This document shows, piece after piece, positions 33,627 through 42,725 of a stretch of DNA of 64,000 nucleotides; positions within the stretch are counted from its first letter, which is position 1, and every line of letters begins with the position of its first letter. The stretch lies in contig NZ_CP110679.1 in the NCBI RefSeq assembly GCF_026167525.1, forward strand, positions 2,095,501 to 2,159,500, written 5' to 3'. Source of the DNA: Sphingomonas sp. M1-B02 (GTDB lineage: Bacteria; Pseudomonadota; Alphaproteobacteria; Sphingomonadales; Sphingomonadaceae). The translations under genes and the position numbers were made by a program. Under the pieces are notes generated by a model. It did no database searches and was not told the origin of the DNA. It worked only from the letters and a program-made list of their open reading frames with translations.

Positions 33627-34733
33627 GTGCAAGGTGACATGCCGCACCTCACCTGTTCCGAAACCGCGCATCATATCCTGACCTATGCCCAGACGATGCA
33701 GGGCGGCGGTGTAGAACGGTCGATGCTGCGCATGGCCGCGGGATGGCTGGAACGCGGACGGCGGGTGACGCTGGTGCTGGGCTGCAGCGCCGGCCCGCTG
33801 GCAGCCGAGATTCCCCACGGTGTGGAGCGAATCGAGCTGGCCGACGCAAGCTATCGCGCGCTGCTCGGCCTGGCGGGGCATGTCCGCAGCATGCAGTCCG
33901 ACCTGATCTTCTGCCCCGGCAATCATTATAGCGGCGTCGCGGCGGTCACCCGGCTGCGGCTGGGGCGGCACTGTCCGCCGATCGTCGCCAAGGTCTCCAA
34001 TGCCCTGGTTCGGCCCGAATTGAGCGTCGGTGCAGCGTGGCGCTATCGCCAATGGCTGCGGACGCATCCCCGCTTCCTCGATCAGCTTGTGGCGATGACC
34101 CCGGCAATGGCGGCGGAGGCGGTGGCCGAGATGCGGATGCCGCGCGAGCGGGTGCATGTGATCGCCAATCCACCTGCCGGGCCACAGCCCGGCGCCGCGC
34201 CGGTCGCACTGCCGGAGGGGCGCTATATCCTCGGCGTCGGTCGGCTCGAGCCGCAAAAACGCTGGGAGCGGTTGATCGCGGCGCTGCCCGGGCTGGCCGA
34301 CCGCGAAATCGCGCTGGTCATCCTGGGCGAAGGATCGGCGCGAGCGGCGCTGGAGGCGCAGGTCGCGGCGCTGAGGCTGGGCCATCGCGTGACGCTGCCG
34401 GGGCATTCGGGCGATCCGCTGCCGGCATTGGCGGGCGCGCAGGTGGCGGTGCTGACGTCGGACTATGAGGGCGTGCCGGGAGTGCTGCGCGAAGCGCTGT
34501 CGGTGGGGACCCCGGTGGTCTCGACCGAATCGAGCGTGGCGGTGCGCGAGATCGTGCATGCCCCCGAACTTGGCACCGTCGTCCCGCGCGAGGATGCGGG
34601 GGCGCTGGTCGGGGCACTCGATCATTGGTTGACGCCGGGCCGGCCGCGACCGGCACCGGTGCGGGCAAGCGGCGATCCGATCGGCGACTATCTCGCCTTG
34701 TTCGATTCGACCGTGGCTCAGCGCAGCCGGTAA
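33627..34733 (+). CDS. Glycosyltransferase, GT-B fold (family 4)
   Basis: A 368-residue glycosyltransferase. The N-terminal domain opens with HHILTYAQTMQGGGVERSML, a common acceptor-domain start. The donor domain has RYILGVGRLEPQKRWERLI, LVILGEGSARAALEAQ and TSDYEGVPGVLREALSVGTP, with the Ex7E acidic pair. The start may be the GTG at 33627 (GAGG 7 nt upstream) or the ATG at 33639 (AAGG upstream). It is divergent from the membrane-protein/DUF2141/GT operon across a 171 bp region, so the two units may share control. Its 3' end overlaps the convergent TonB-receptor gene by 16 bp. Confidence 0.88.
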   Translation: MQGDMPHLTCSETAHHILTYAQTMQGGGVERSMLRMAAGWLERGRRVTLVLGCSAGPLAAEIPHGVERIELADASYRALLGLAGHVRSMQSDLIFCPGNHYSGVAAVTRLRLGRHCPPIVAKVSNALVRPELSVGAAWRYRQWLRTHPRFLDQLVAMTPAMAAEAVAEMRMPRERVHVIANPPAGPQPGAAPVALPEGRYILGVGRLEPQKRWERLIAALPGLADREIALVILGEGSARAALEAQVAALRLGHRVTLPGHSGDPLPALAGAQVAVLTSDYEGVPGVLREALSVGTPVVSTESSVAVREIVHAPELGTVVPREDAGALVGALDHWLTPGRPRPAPVRASGDPIGDYLALFDSTVAQRSR

Positions 34734-36883
34734 CGGAAGCCCAGCCAAAGCGTGCGGGGGGTCGCGCGCTCGATCACGCCGGGGCCGCTGATCCCCGCCT
34801 CGACTCGAGCATCGGTTAGATTCTCGGCGCGTGCCTCGAGCGCCAGCCCGCTGCCCAGCGGGAGCGCGGCGACCGCATCGAAAGTCAGCGCGTCGGCGAG
34901 CGTGCGGCTGTTCTGGTCATCCTCGAACTGGGGGCTGGCATAACGCGCGGTGAGCGACGCGCCAAGATCTCCGCGCAACCAGGCGAGCGTCGCCGAACCC
35001 TGATGCTGCGCGGTCTGCGCCGGGCGCAGGCCATCGAGCGCGGCGGCGATGCCGGTGGCGCGGACCCGCGAATCGGTGAAGGCATAGGAAGCCGAGACGC
35101 TGACCGGCCCCTGGCTGAAGCGCCCTTCGAGCTCGACTCCGCGCGCCTCGACCGCATCGAGATTCTGCCGCTGGCGATAGACCCCCGCCGCCGAGACGAA
35201 TCCGACCCCCGCGAAGGTGCCGGGCCCGTTGGCGAGGGTCACGTTGGCGATGGCACTGTCGAGCCGGTTCCAATAGCCGGTCGCGCGCAGGCTGAGCGAA
35301 GGCGTGGGCCTCCAGTCGACCCCGATCTCGGCGCCGGTCAGCCGTTCGGGATCGAGCGCGGCGTTGGCGGCGGTCGCATCGGCGCCGACCCGGAACGGCC
35401 GGTACAGCTCGTTGAGCGTCGGCAGCCGCCAGCCGCGATAGGCGGCGATGCGCAGGGTGACGCTGCCGAGCGCGAGCGCCGCACCGACCCGGCCGGTCGC
35501 CTCCAGCCCGCTGCGATCGGCGAAGCGCGTGTCGGTGAGCGGGACGCCGCCGCCAAGCGGGGTTTCGAACAGCGTGCCGCCGCTGATATCCCAGTGATCG
35601 ATGCGGCCGCCGGCGTTGAGCGTGAGTGCCCCCGATTCGAGGCTGGCATCGGCGAAGGCACCCAGCGTCGTGCTTTCGCCGCCCGCGACGCGCAACCGGG
35701 TCGGCGCGCCGGCGACGAAGGTATAGCGCTCCTGCGTCTTGCCCGAGACGCGGCGGACGTCGCTACCCAGCCGCAGCGTGACCCCGCCGCCGATCGGGGG
35801 CGCGAGTTCGACACGGCCGCCGATGCCGGTCGCGGGGACGCTATACTGGTCGAGGCTGGCCGAGACGCTGTCGCGCGCATCGTTGACGCTGGCAAAGCCG
35901 CTCGCGAACTGGCGGGTCTGCAGATAGCCGAGCAGCGACCAGCCCCAGCCGCCGCGCTTGACGATCCGCAGGCTGGCATCGGCGCCGTCGCTGCGCACCT
36001 GGGTGAAATCGACGCCGCGATCGCGACGATCGGTGAAGCCCGAGACATTGGCCTGCAACTCGGTACCGCTGCCGAGATCGACGACGCCGCGCAGCGCGAG
36101 GCTGGCCTGCCGGTAGGGCGCGGCGCGATCGACCGGGCCGCGATCCTCGGCGATCGTCGGCACGAAGCCGTCGCCGCGTGCATATTGGCCGGCGATCGTG
36201 AAGAAGCCGCTGCCCGCCTCGACCGCGCCGACTGCGCTCGCGTCCCGGCTGTTCCGGCTGCCATAGGCCGCGCGCAGCGCCAGCGGGCCGAGTTCGTGCG
36301 GGGCGCCGCTGGTCAGCTCGACCGTGCCGGCAAGCGCGCCGGGGCCGGCATAGCCGCTGCCGCCACCGCGGGTGACTCGCACAGAGGCGAGCCGATCGGG
36401 CAAATAAGCCGGGAAGGCGACCCAGCCGCCGAACGGATCGGTCTGCGGCACGCCGTCGAGCAGGAGCAGCGCGCGGCTCGAGGCATTGCCGCCAAGGCCG
36501 CGCAGTGTGATCCCCTGGCTGGTCGGATGCGCCGAGCGCGAATCGGAACGGCGGAACTGGGCCACCCCGGCGGCGTCGCGCAGCACATCCTCGAGCCGAC
36601 CGCTGGCGGTGCCGGCGAGGCGTTCGCGCTCGATCGTCACCGTATCGTATGCCGCCTCGCCGGGGGGCGTTTCGAGTCCGCGCCCGGTGACCACGATCAC
36701 GGGGGGCTCTTCCTGCGCGAGCGCGGGAGAGGCCAGGAAAAGCGCGATGCATAGAAATAAGCCCCTCCCCTTCAGGGGAGGGGGAAGGGGTGGGGCGGTG
36801 CCTCGCAGAGACTGCCGCCCGGGAAGACCGCCCCACCCCAACCCCTCCCCTGAAGGGGAGGGGCTTAAGAAAAATTGTTTCAC
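34718..36883 (-). CDS. TonB-dependent outer-membrane receptor with an in-frame repeat in its signal region
   Basis: A 721-residue receptor: plug domain (about 60-170) with RLEDVLRDAAGVAQFRR, GITLRGLGGNASSRALLLLD and DPFGGWVAFPAYLPDRLASV, then a 22-strand-type barrel ending LWLGFRYRLR with a terminal aromatic/basic strand. The ligand is unknown; a small BtuB-like substrate is possible. The start is a GTG overlapping the maiA stop (GTGA). Residues 6-42 are encoded by the 111 bp R5 repeat. Removing it joins MKQFF to LFLCIALFLASPALAQ, a normal signal peptide. As encoded, the hydrophobic core begins about 37 residues late. No internal start in this frame rescues it. Confidence 0.9.
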   Translation of the reverse strand: MKQFFLSPSPSGEGLGWGGLPGRQSLRGTAPPLPPPLKGRGLFLCIALFLASPALAQEEPPVIVVTGRGLETPPGEAAYDTVTIERERLAGTASGRLEDVLRDAAGVAQFRRSDSRSAHPTSQGITLRGLGGNASSRALLLLDGVPQTDPFGGWVAFPAYLPDRLASVRVTRGGGSGYAGPGALAGTVELTSGAPHELGPLALRAAYGSRNSRDASAVGAVEAGSGFFTIAGQYARGDGFVPTIAEDRGPVDRAAPYRQASLALRGVVDLGSGTELQANVSGFTDRRDRGVDFTQVRSDGADASLRIVKRGGWGWSLLGYLQTRQFASGFASVNDARDSVSASLDQYSVPATGIGGRVELAPPIGGGVTLRLGSDVRRVSGKTQERYTFVAGAPTRLRVAGGESTTLGAFADASLESGALTLNAGGRIDHWDISGGTLFETPLGGGVPLTDTRFADRSGLEATGRVGAALALGSVTLRIAAYRGWRLPTLNELYRPFRVGADATAANAALDPERLTGAEIGVDWRPTPSLSLRATGYWNRLDSAIANVTLANGPGTFAGVGFVSAAGVYRQRQNLDAVEARGVELEGRFSQGPVSVSASYAFTDSRVRATGIAAALDGLRPAQTAQHQGSATLAWLRGDLGASLTARYASPQFEDDQNSRTLADALTFDAVAALPLGSGLALEARAENLTDARVEAGISGPGVIERATPRTLWLGFRYRLR
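36758..36868. repeat. R5 palindromic repeat inside the TonB-receptor gene
   Basis: A 111 bp palindrome. TAAGCCCCTCCCCTTCAGGG with GAGGGGGAAGGGGTGGGGCG on the left is mirrored by CGCCCCACCCCAACCCCTCC and CCTGAAGGGGAGGGGCTTAA on the right. It covers exactly 37 codons (residues 6-42) of the receptor gene and ends in TTA codons on both sides. A partial relative lies at 27530-27553. Confidence 0.88.
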
Positions 36884-37506
36884 TTAGGCGCCACACGATC
36901 CGGATGCGCCGCCGCGAAGGCACCTGTCTCCCGCGCGGCGGCGTCGGCGCGAAGCAGCTTGGGAAAGGCCTCGAGCGGCGTATCGAAACGGCGGGCGTTG
37001 AACATTTGCGGCACCAGAAAGACGTCGGCGATATTGGGGGTATCGCCGCCCAGGAACGGCCCTGCTCCGGCCATCGCCTCCAACGCGGCGAAGCCCTCCG
37101 CGATCCAGTGCCGGGTCCAATCGTTGCGCGCAGCCTCCTCGGCGCCGAGTTCCTGCTTGAGCCAGCGCATCACGCGCAGATTGTTGAGCGGATGGATGTC
37201 CGCGCCGATCACCAGCGCCTTCGCCATCGCGGCGGCGCGGGCATCGGGCTCTGCGGGGATCAGCCGCGGCTCGGAGTAGCGCGAATCGAGCCAGTCGATG
37301 ATCGCGAGGCTCTGAGTCAGCACCAGACCGTCCACCTCGAGCGCCGGAACAAGCCCCTGGGGGTTGCGCGCCAGATGCTCGGCGCTGCCTTGCTGGTTCT
37401 CGAGCAGCATGATCTCGTGCCGTTCATAGGCCAGGCCCTTGAGATTGAGCGCGATCCGCACCCGATAGCCGGCCGAAGAACGGAAATAGTCGTGGAGCAG
37501 GATCAT
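36880..37506 (-). CDS. maiA: Maleylacetoacetate isomerase / zeta-class glutathione transferase
   Basis: A 208-residue GST-fold protein. The zeta-class N-terminal motif appears as FRSSAGYRVRIALNLKGL (usual SSCxWRVRIAL, with the Cys replaced by Ala, as in many bacterial forms). The glutathione-site NPQGLVPALEVDG and LTQSLAIIDWLD follow, with DIHPLNNLRVMRWL in the helical domain. It isomerises maleylacetoacetate to fumarylacetoacetate in tyrosine breakdown, but no hmgA or fahA is nearby, so the in vivo role is uncertain. It overlaps its neighbours at both ends: ATGA with the AI-2E permease gene and GTGA with the TonB receptor. Confidence 0.88.
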   Translation of the reverse strand: MILLHDYFRSSAGYRVRIALNLKGLAYERHEIMLLENQQGSAEHLARNPQGLVPALEVDGLVLTQSLAIIDWLDSRYSEPRLIPAEPDARAAAMAKALVIGADIHPLNNLRVMRWLKQELGAEEAARNDWTRHWIAEGFAALEAMAGAGPFLGGDTPNIADVFLVPQMFNARRFDTPLEAFPKLLRADAAARETGAFAAAHPDRVAPK

Positions 37507-38654
37507 GCACCGGGTCCGCTAGGAAGTTCGGAGGGGCCGCCCTCGCGGTGGCGGAAGCGCCACTGGAAGCCGCGGCGGAGCGTTGCACTGGTGCGCGCCG
37601 AACGCTCGGCCTCGCTTTCCAGCGCGACCTTTATCATCGCAACCATCGGATCGGCCAGCGCCAGCCCGAGCAGCCCGAACAGCGTGCTCGCCAATATCTG
37701 CGCCGAAAGCGTCAGCGCCGGCGGCAGATCGACGGTGCGCTTCGCGACCAGCGGGATCAGCACATAGCCGTCGAAGGTCTGGACCGCGAAATAGATGATG
37801 ATCGCCCAGAAACCCTGGTCATAGCCCGCGCTGAACCCCACCGAGACCATCAGCACGCCGCTGACGAAGGCGCCGATATTGGGAATGAAGGCCAGGATGC
37901 CGGTGAGGATTCCGAGCAGCAGCGCCATCGGCACGCCGGCGATCGACAGCAGGATCCAGGTGAGCATGCCTTCGAACAGCATGCCGAGCAGCCGTCCCGC
38001 CAGCAGCACCCGCAGCGTGCGTGCCATCCGGCCGATCGTAAGCGCGAATTCGTCGCGCGCCGCGACCGGCACCATCCATTGCAGCCCGCGCTCGTAGATC
38101 CGCGGCTCGATCGCCACGAACAGGCCGATCGTCAGGATCATCACCAGGCTGGCGGCGGCGCCGAGCACCGATCCGACCGCCGACGTCAGCCGGCCAACCG
38201 AGCCCAAGGCCTGCTGCAGCATCCCCGCCAGATCGGCGCGGCCGGGCATCAGCCCCAGCCCCGATATCCAGGCGACGACGCGATTGCCTTGTGTCTCGAG
38301 CGTCGTGCTGAGCTGCCCCGCCTGCATCGCGATCTGGACGCCAGTCAGATAGAAGACGCTGCCGATGAAGGCGATGACGAGAATCACGACGATCAGCAGC
38401 CGCAGTCCGCGCGGGATCGGCAGCACTCGACCGAGCAGGCGAACGCCCCCATCGAGCAGCGACGCGAAGACGAGGCCGGCGAAAATGATCAGCAGCGGCT
38501 GAATCAGAAGCACGACCAGCGCGACGCCGATCGCCAGGCCGAACCATACCGAAGCACGCTTGAGCTCGGCGCGCACAATCGGATCGCGCATTTCGTTGGG
38601 GCCGGGCTCCTGCACCACCTCGATCCCCTCGGCGGCGGCCGAATCGGCGCTCAT
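37503..38654 (-). CDS. AI-2E family (PerM-like) transporter
   Basis: A 383-residue membrane protein of the AI-2E/UPF0118 family with about eight helices. The first block VALVVLLIQPLLIIFAGLVF is followed by PIPRGLRLLIVVILVIAFIG; the C-terminal half has FVAIEPRIYERGLQWMVPV, GILTGILAFIPNIGAFVSGV and ALTLSAQILASTLFGLLGLA. These proteins export small molecules or ions; some are sodium/proton antiporters, and AI-2 transport itself is rarely shown. The start is the ATG overlapping the lepB stop (ATGA); the longer frame to 38792 is antisense noise over lepB. Confidence 0.9.
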   Translation of the reverse strand: MSADSAAAEGIEVVQEPGPNEMRDPIVRAELKRASVWFGLAIGVALVVLLIQPLLIIFAGLVFASLLDGGVRLLGRVLPIPRGLRLLIVVILVIAFIGSVFYLTGVQIAMQAGQLSTTLETQGNRVVAWISGLGLMPGRADLAGMLQQALGSVGRLTSAVGSVLGAAASLVMILTIGLFVAIEPRIYERGLQWMVPVAARDEFALTIGRMARTLRVLLAGRLLGMLFEGMLTWILLSIAGVPMALLLGILTGILAFIPNIGAFVSGVLMVSVGFSAGYDQGFWAIIIYFAVQTFDGYVLIPLVAKRTVDLPPALTLSAQILASTLFGLLGLALADPMVAMIKVALESEAERSARTSATLRRGFQWRFRHREGGPSELPSGPGA

Positions 38655-39529
38655 TCGCCGTCCTTCTGGGGATGGAGCGACTTGCCCGCGCGGCCCGGGC
38701 GGAACGAGGCGGGCCAGGTCAGCGGGTTCCAGGTCGCGCTGCCGTCGAGCGAGAAGGTGATGAACTCGGCGCGACCGCCGATATTCTCCCACGGGACCGC
38801 GCCGCCCAGACCGTTATTGGCGATCGAATAGCGGCTGTCGGCGCTGTTGTCGCGATTGTCGCCCATCAGGAAGACCCGGTCCTTCGGCACGCGGATCTCG
38901 GGATAGTTGTCGCCGGGGCTCCAGCCGAGGTCGATCGTATCGTAGGACCGGCCACCCGGCAGCGTCTCGCGGAAGACCGGCACGCGGCACCATGCCCGTC
39001 CGTTCGCGCCGCGCACCAGCCGCCCCGAATAGTGGATCGGATCGCAGCGGGTATTGGCGTCCACCGGCAGGTCGCGCTCGCCCATCGCCCGCCGCGGCAC
39101 CGGCGTACCGTTCAGGAACACGACTCCGTCACGCACCGCGAGGCGATCACCAGGCAGACCGATGACTCGCTTGATATAGTCGGTGGTGGTGCCCGGCGGG
39201 GTGACGATCACCACGTCGCCGCGCTTGGGCATGCGTCCGAATAGCCGGCCCGGCATGAAGGGAAGCAAATGAAAGGTGGGCGTCACGAACGAATAGCCAT
39301 AGGGATATTTGGTGACGACCAGCCGATCGCCGACCAGCAGCCCGGGCAGCATCGATTCGGACGGGATGAAGAAGGGTTTGGCGACAAAGCTGTGGAAGCC
39401 GAGCACGGCCAACACGAGCCACAAGATACCGCGCGCCTCCGCCCACCAATCGGTGCCTGCGCGCGCTTCGGACTCGGGGACTTCCACATTCTCGTGCGTC
39501 AACGCCAGTTCATCCGCGGCCATCGCCAT
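38651..39529 (-). CDS. lepB: Signal peptidase I
   Basis: A 292-residue inner-membrane protease that removes signal peptides from secreted proteins. A short cytoplasmic N-terminus leads into one helix (ILWLVLAVLGFHSFVAKPFF). The catalytic pair is present: Ser59 in IPSESMLPG and Lys120 in TTTDYIKRVIGLPGD. The conserved end FLMGDNRDNSADSR and the substrate-groove GDVVIVTPP are visible. It starts at an ATG that shares one base with the acpS stop (TGATG). This acpS-lepB pairing is a usual alphaproteobacterial arrangement, though rnc and era do not follow here. Confidence 0.96.
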   Translation of the reverse strand: MAMAADELALTHENVEVPESEARAGTDWWAEARGILWLVLAVLGFHSFVAKPFFIPSESMLPGLLVGDRLVVTKYPYGYSFVTPTFHLLPFMPGRLFGRMPKRGDVVIVTPPGTTTDYIKRVIGLPGDRLAVRDGVVFLNGTPVPRRAMGERDLPVDANTRCDPIHYSGRLVRGANGRAWCRVPVFRETLPGGRSYDTIDLGWSPGDNYPEIRVPKDRVFLMGDNRDNSADSRYSIANNGLGGAVPWENIGGRAEFITFSLDGSATWNPLTWPASFRPGRAGKSLHPQKDGE

Positions 39530-39942
39530 CAATCGCTTCCCCCGATCGCCACGGCCTCGATCATCACCATGGCGAAGGCCCAGGGATGGTCGTCGGTCAG
39601 CGTCAGATGCACCTTTGCGACGTGACCGTCGGGGGTGATGGCGTCAAGCCTGGCCTTGGCCCCGCCGGTGAGCGCCAATGTGGGCGCACCGGAGGGTGAA
39701 TTGACGACACCAATGTCCTTCATGAACACGCCCCGCTTGAAGCCGGTTCCGACCGCCTTGGAATAAGCTTCCTTCGCGGCGAAGCGCTTGGCGAGGGTTC
39801 CGGCCTTGGTATGCGGCCGACGCGCGGCCTTATCGCGCTCGAGGTCGGTGAAGACGCGCTGCTCGAAACGGGTGCCGAAGCGATCGAGCGAGGACTGGAT
39901 CCGCTCGATGTTGCAGAGGTCCGAGCCGAGGCCGATGATCAC
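39529..39942 (-). CDS. acpS: Holo-[acyl-carrier-protein] synthase
   Basis: A 137-residue phosphopantetheinyl transferase that activates acyl carrier protein for fatty-acid synthesis. Motifs: [15 protein letters not shown] with the metal-binding Asp, [11 protein letters not shown], and [19 protein letters not shown] with the second acidic ligand. The conserved protein begins at the GTG at 39940-39942 (VIIGLG), whose Shine-Dalgarno GGAGG, 5 nt upstream, is the end of the R4 repeat. The open frame continues upstream through the repeat to an ATG at 40011 in the same frame, so a 23-residue N-terminal extension is possible but unlikely to be the main product. Confidence 0.93.
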   Translation of the reverse strand: MIIGLGSDLCNIERIQSSLDRFGTRFEQRVFTDLERDKAARRPHTKAGTLAKRFAAKEAYSKAVGTGFKRGVFMKDIGVVNSPSGAPTLALTGGAKARLDAITPDGHVAKVHLTLTDDHPWAFAMVMIEAVAIGGSD

Positions 39943-39945
39943 CCG

Positions 39946-40077
39946 ATCCTCCCCGGCACGGGGAAGGAGACCAGCCGCAGGCTGGTGGAGGGGGCTCCCC
40001 ACCAGGGACATCCGTTGGGGCGCGCGCCCTCCACCACGCCCTGCGGGCGCGGTCCCCCTCCCCGTACCGGGGAGGAT
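39946..40077. repeat. R4 palindromic repeat, copy C
   Basis: A 132 bp element (44 codons) filling the gap between pdxJ and acpS. ATCCTCCCCGGCACGGGGAA pairs with CTCCCCGTACCGGGGAGGAT; the inner GGTGGAGGGGGC / GCCCTCCACC stem is also present. On the minus strand it ends GGGGAGGAT, 3-9 nt before the acpS start codon, and acts as its ribosome-binding site. Its long open frame runs straight into acpS. Confidence 0.9.
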
Positions 40078-40090
40078 ATACGCAGCCCTT

Positions 40091-40819
40091 TCACCGCGCC
40101 GAATCCATCAGTTCGCGCATCCGCCGCACCACCGGCGCCAACCCCTCGAAGATCGCCTCGCCGATCAGGAAATGGCCGATATTGAGCTCCATCACCTGCG
40201 GGATCGCAGCGATCGGGACGACATTGTCGAAGGTAAGGCCATGCCCGGCATGCGGCTCGAGCCCGGCCTTTGCCGCCAGCGCCGCAGCATCGGCAATGCG
40301 GCGGAGCTCGTCGGCGCGGCCATCCTCGGGCAGCTCGCAATAGCGGCCGGTGTGTAGCTCGACGACCGGCGCGCGCAGGCGAAGCGCGGCGTCGATCTGG
40401 CGCTCGTCCGGCTCGATGAACAGCGACACCCGGCAGCCGGCGTCGAGCAGCTGCGCAACCATCGGCGCCAGATGGTTATGCTGCCCTGCCGCATCGAGCC
40501 CACCCTCGGTGGTGCGCTCCTCGCGCTTTTCGGGGACTATGCACACCGCGTGGGGGCGGTGCCGCAGCGCGATCGCAAGCATCTCGTCGGTCGCGGCCAT
40601 CTCCAGGTTGAGCGGGATGGTTAGCTCGGCGGCGAGGCGGGCGATGTCGTCGTCGGTGATGTGGCGGCGATCCTCGCGCAGATGCGCGGTGATGCCGTCG
40701 GCCCCGGCCTCGGCCGCGAGCAGCGCCGCGCGGACCGGATCGGGATAGCCCGAGCCGCGCGCGTTGCGCACGGTGGCGACATGATCGATGTTGAGACCGA
40801 GGCGAAGGCGGCCGGTCAC
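40091..40819 (-). CDS. pdxJ: Pyridoxine 5'-phosphate synthase
   Basis: A 242-residue TIM-barrel enzyme that condenses 3-amino-2-oxopropyl phosphate with deoxyxylulose 5-phosphate to make PNP, the last committed step of the DXP-dependent vitamin B6 route. Motifs: [18 protein letters not shown] with [56 protein letters not shown] and [12 protein letters not shown]. The start is a GTG overlapping the pyrE stop (GTGA). It lies in the pyrE-pdxJ-acpS-lepB block. Confidence 0.96.
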   Translation of the reverse strand: MTGRLRLGLNIDHVATVRNARGSGYPDPVRAALLAAEAGADGITAHLREDRRHITDDDIARLAAELTIPLNLEMAATDEMLAIALRHRPHAVCIVPEKREERTTEGGLDAAGQHNHLAPMVAQLLDAGCRVSLFIEPDERQIDAALRLRAPVVELHTGRYCELPEDGRADELRRIADAAALAAKAGLEPHAGHGLTFDNVVPIAAIPQVMELNIGHFLIGEAIFEGLAPVVRRMRELMDSAR

Positions 40820-41397
40820 GCGGGCACGCGGCTTCCGGGCTTGACCGGCGGGATCGCCGCCAGCTCGGGCGGAAGCTGGTCGGCGGGATAAGCGGGCACG
40901 TCGAGCTGGAGCAGCGAGACCAGCGGCACGCCGATATCGGCGGTGCCGTTCGAGCGATCGACGATGCAGGCCGCGCCGACCAGATTTCCCGGGTGCCGGC
41001 GAATCGCGGCGATGCACTCACGCGAGCTGAGTCCCGTAGTCACGATATCCTCGACCATCACGACGCGCGCGCCCTCCGGAATCTCGAAGCTGCGGCGAAG
41101 CTGGAATTCGCCCTCCTCGCGCTCCACGAACACTGCCTTGCAGCCGAGCGCCCGCGCGGTCTCATAGCCGGGAATGATCCCGCCGATCGCCGGCGATACG
41201 ACGATGTCTACCTCGCCGAACGACTCGCGAATCTTGAGCGCAAGCGCGCCGCAAATGCGTCCGGTGCGCACCGGATCCTCGAAGATTCGCATCTTTTGCA
41301 GGAAAAGCGGCGAGCGCAGCCCCGAGGACAGGATGAAATGCCCCTCCAGCAACGCTCCCGCATTGCGGAACTCCTCGAGAATCTCGTCGCCGGTCAA
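40816..41397 (-). CDS. pyrE: Orotate phosphoribosyltransferase
   Basis: A 193-residue enzyme making orotidine 5'-monophosphate from orotate and PRPP in pyrimidine synthesis. The PRPP loop is [20 protein letters not shown] with the DD/ED-TTG signature; [20 protein letters not shown] and [20 protein letters not shown] form the N-terminal fold. The best start is the TTG at 41395-41397 ([10 protein letters not shown]), with GGAG 8 nt upstream; this gives the standard length. A longer frame to 41457 is less likely. It is the first gene of the packed leftward chain that ends with the TonB receptor. Confidence 0.94.
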   Translation of the reverse strand: MTGDEILEEFRNAGALLEGHFILSSGLRSPLFLQKMRIFEDPVRTGRICGALALKIRESFGEVDIVVSPAIGGIIPGYETARALGCKAVFVEREEGEFQLRRSFEIPEGARVVMVEDIVTTGLSSRECIAAIRRHPGNLVGAACIVDRSNGTADIGVPLVSLLQLDVPAYPADQLPPELAAIPPVKPGSRVPA

Positions 41398-41566
41398 CCT
41401 GATCGCTCCTGTGGCAAAGGCAGCCGCCCTATTAGGAGCAGGCAATCGCAGCCGCAACCGCGCTCAAAAAGGGTTGAGAATGGGCTTGAGCGTCGTATAG
41501 GCCCCAGCGAATGGGCGCTTTTCCTTGGCGCTCCTAGGCGCTCTTCGAACGGGGTGATTACAGACG

Positions 41567-42721
41567 ATGCGCATGCTTGGGTTGACTTCGATTGTCCTGG
41601 CCGCGGGGCTTGCGCTCGCCGCGCCGGGCCATGCCCAGAATATAACCGCGCCGGAAGCGGCGCCCGCCACGCAGTCTGCTGGCACCAGCGGCGCGCCGGC
41701 GGCAACGCCCGCGACCGCCGCTGCCGCAACGCCAGCGCCCACCGCGCCGGCAGATCCTACGCTCGACTCGGCGGGGGTTCCGATCACCCGGGCCGTCCCC
41801 GGCATGGGCCAGCCGCAGGATGCGCTCTATGGGCTGCAGGAGCAGGTCACCCCCAATGGCCGCGAGGCGCACTGGTTCCACAACTGGATTCTGCTGCCGC
41901 TCATCACGCTGATCTGCCTCTTCGTGCTGGCGCTGATGATCTATGTGATCATCCGCTATCGCCGCGCCGCCAACCCGACACCGTCGCGCACCAGCCACAA
42001 TACGACGATCGAGATCATCTGGACGCTGCTGCCGGTGTTGATCCTGATCGCGATTGCGGTCCCGTCGATCCGGCTGCTCGCCGCGCAGTTCAAGCCCGCG
42101 CCCGACAATGCCGTGACGCTCAAGGCGATCGGCAACCAGTGGTTCTGGTCCTACGAATATCCCGATCATGGCGATATCAAGCTGACCGCCAACATGCTCA
42201 AGGAGCAGAGCGAAGTGCCCGCGGGCGCCCGCTATCGCACCGATGCCGACGGCCCCCGCCTGCTCGCTACCGACACTCGGGTCGTCCTGCCGGTAGGCGT
42301 GCCGATCCGGCTGCAGACCACCGCGCAGGACGTGATCCATAGCTGGGCGATGCCTGCTTTCTGGATCAAGCTCGACGCGGTTCCCGGCAAGATCAACGAG
42401 ACGAGCTTCACGATCGAGAAGCCGGGCGTCTATTACGGCCAGTGCTCCGAGCTTTGCGGAGCGCGCCACGCCTATATGCCGATCACCGTCGAGGCGGTGA
42501 GCCCGGCCGTGTTCGCGCAGTGGGTCGCGTCGAAGGGCGGCACCATGCCCGGCGCCGCGCAGCCCGAGCCCAACACTGCGGCAGGCAACGACAGCGTCGA
42601 TGACACCGCCAATGGCACTGCCGACGCCGGCGCGCCGACCACCAATGCAACCGCCGCTCCTGCGGTGACCAATGCGCCCGCCACCCAGAATCCGGCGGGC
42701 CTCGGACAGACGGGCAACTGA
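41567..42721 (+). CDS. coxB: Cytochrome c oxidase subunit II
   Basis: A 384-residue oxidase subunit that takes electrons from cytochrome c through the CuA centre. A signal peptide ([20 protein letters not shown]) and an Ala/Pro/Thr-rich linker (about 30-70) precede two membrane helices ([39 protein letters not shown]). The cupredoxin domain has [14 protein letters not shown] and the CuA ligands in [20 protein letters not shown] (both Cys, His, Met). A C-terminal Asn/Thr/Ala-rich tail of about 50 residues is unusual in length but common in sphingomonads. ctaD starts 4 bp downstream. Confidence 0.97.
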   Translation: MRMLGLTSIVLAAGLALAAPGHAQNITAPEAAPATQSAGTSGAPAATPATAAAATPAPTAPADPTLDSAGVPITRAVPGMGQPQDALYGLQEQVTPNGREAHWFHNWILLPLITLICLFVLALMIYVIIRYRRAANPTPSRTSHNTTIEIIWTLLPVLILIAIAVPSIRLLAAQFKPAPDNAVTLKAIGNQWFWSYEYPDHGDIKLTANMLKEQSEVPAGARYRTDADGPRLLATDTRVVLPVGVPIRLQTTAQDVIHSWAMPAFWIKLDAVPGKINETSFTIEKPGVYYGQCSELCGARHAYMPITVEAVSPAVFAQWVASKGGTMPGAAQPEPNTAAGNDSVDDTANGTADAGAPTTNATAAPAVTNAPATQNPAGLGQTGN

Positions 42722-42725
42722 GACC

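Noticed and set aside
36740..36760. ATG downstream of R5 as the true start of the TonB receptor
   Set aside because: That ATG (in CTATGCATCG) is out of frame with the plug domain; no start codon in the correct frame exists between the repeat and the signal core.
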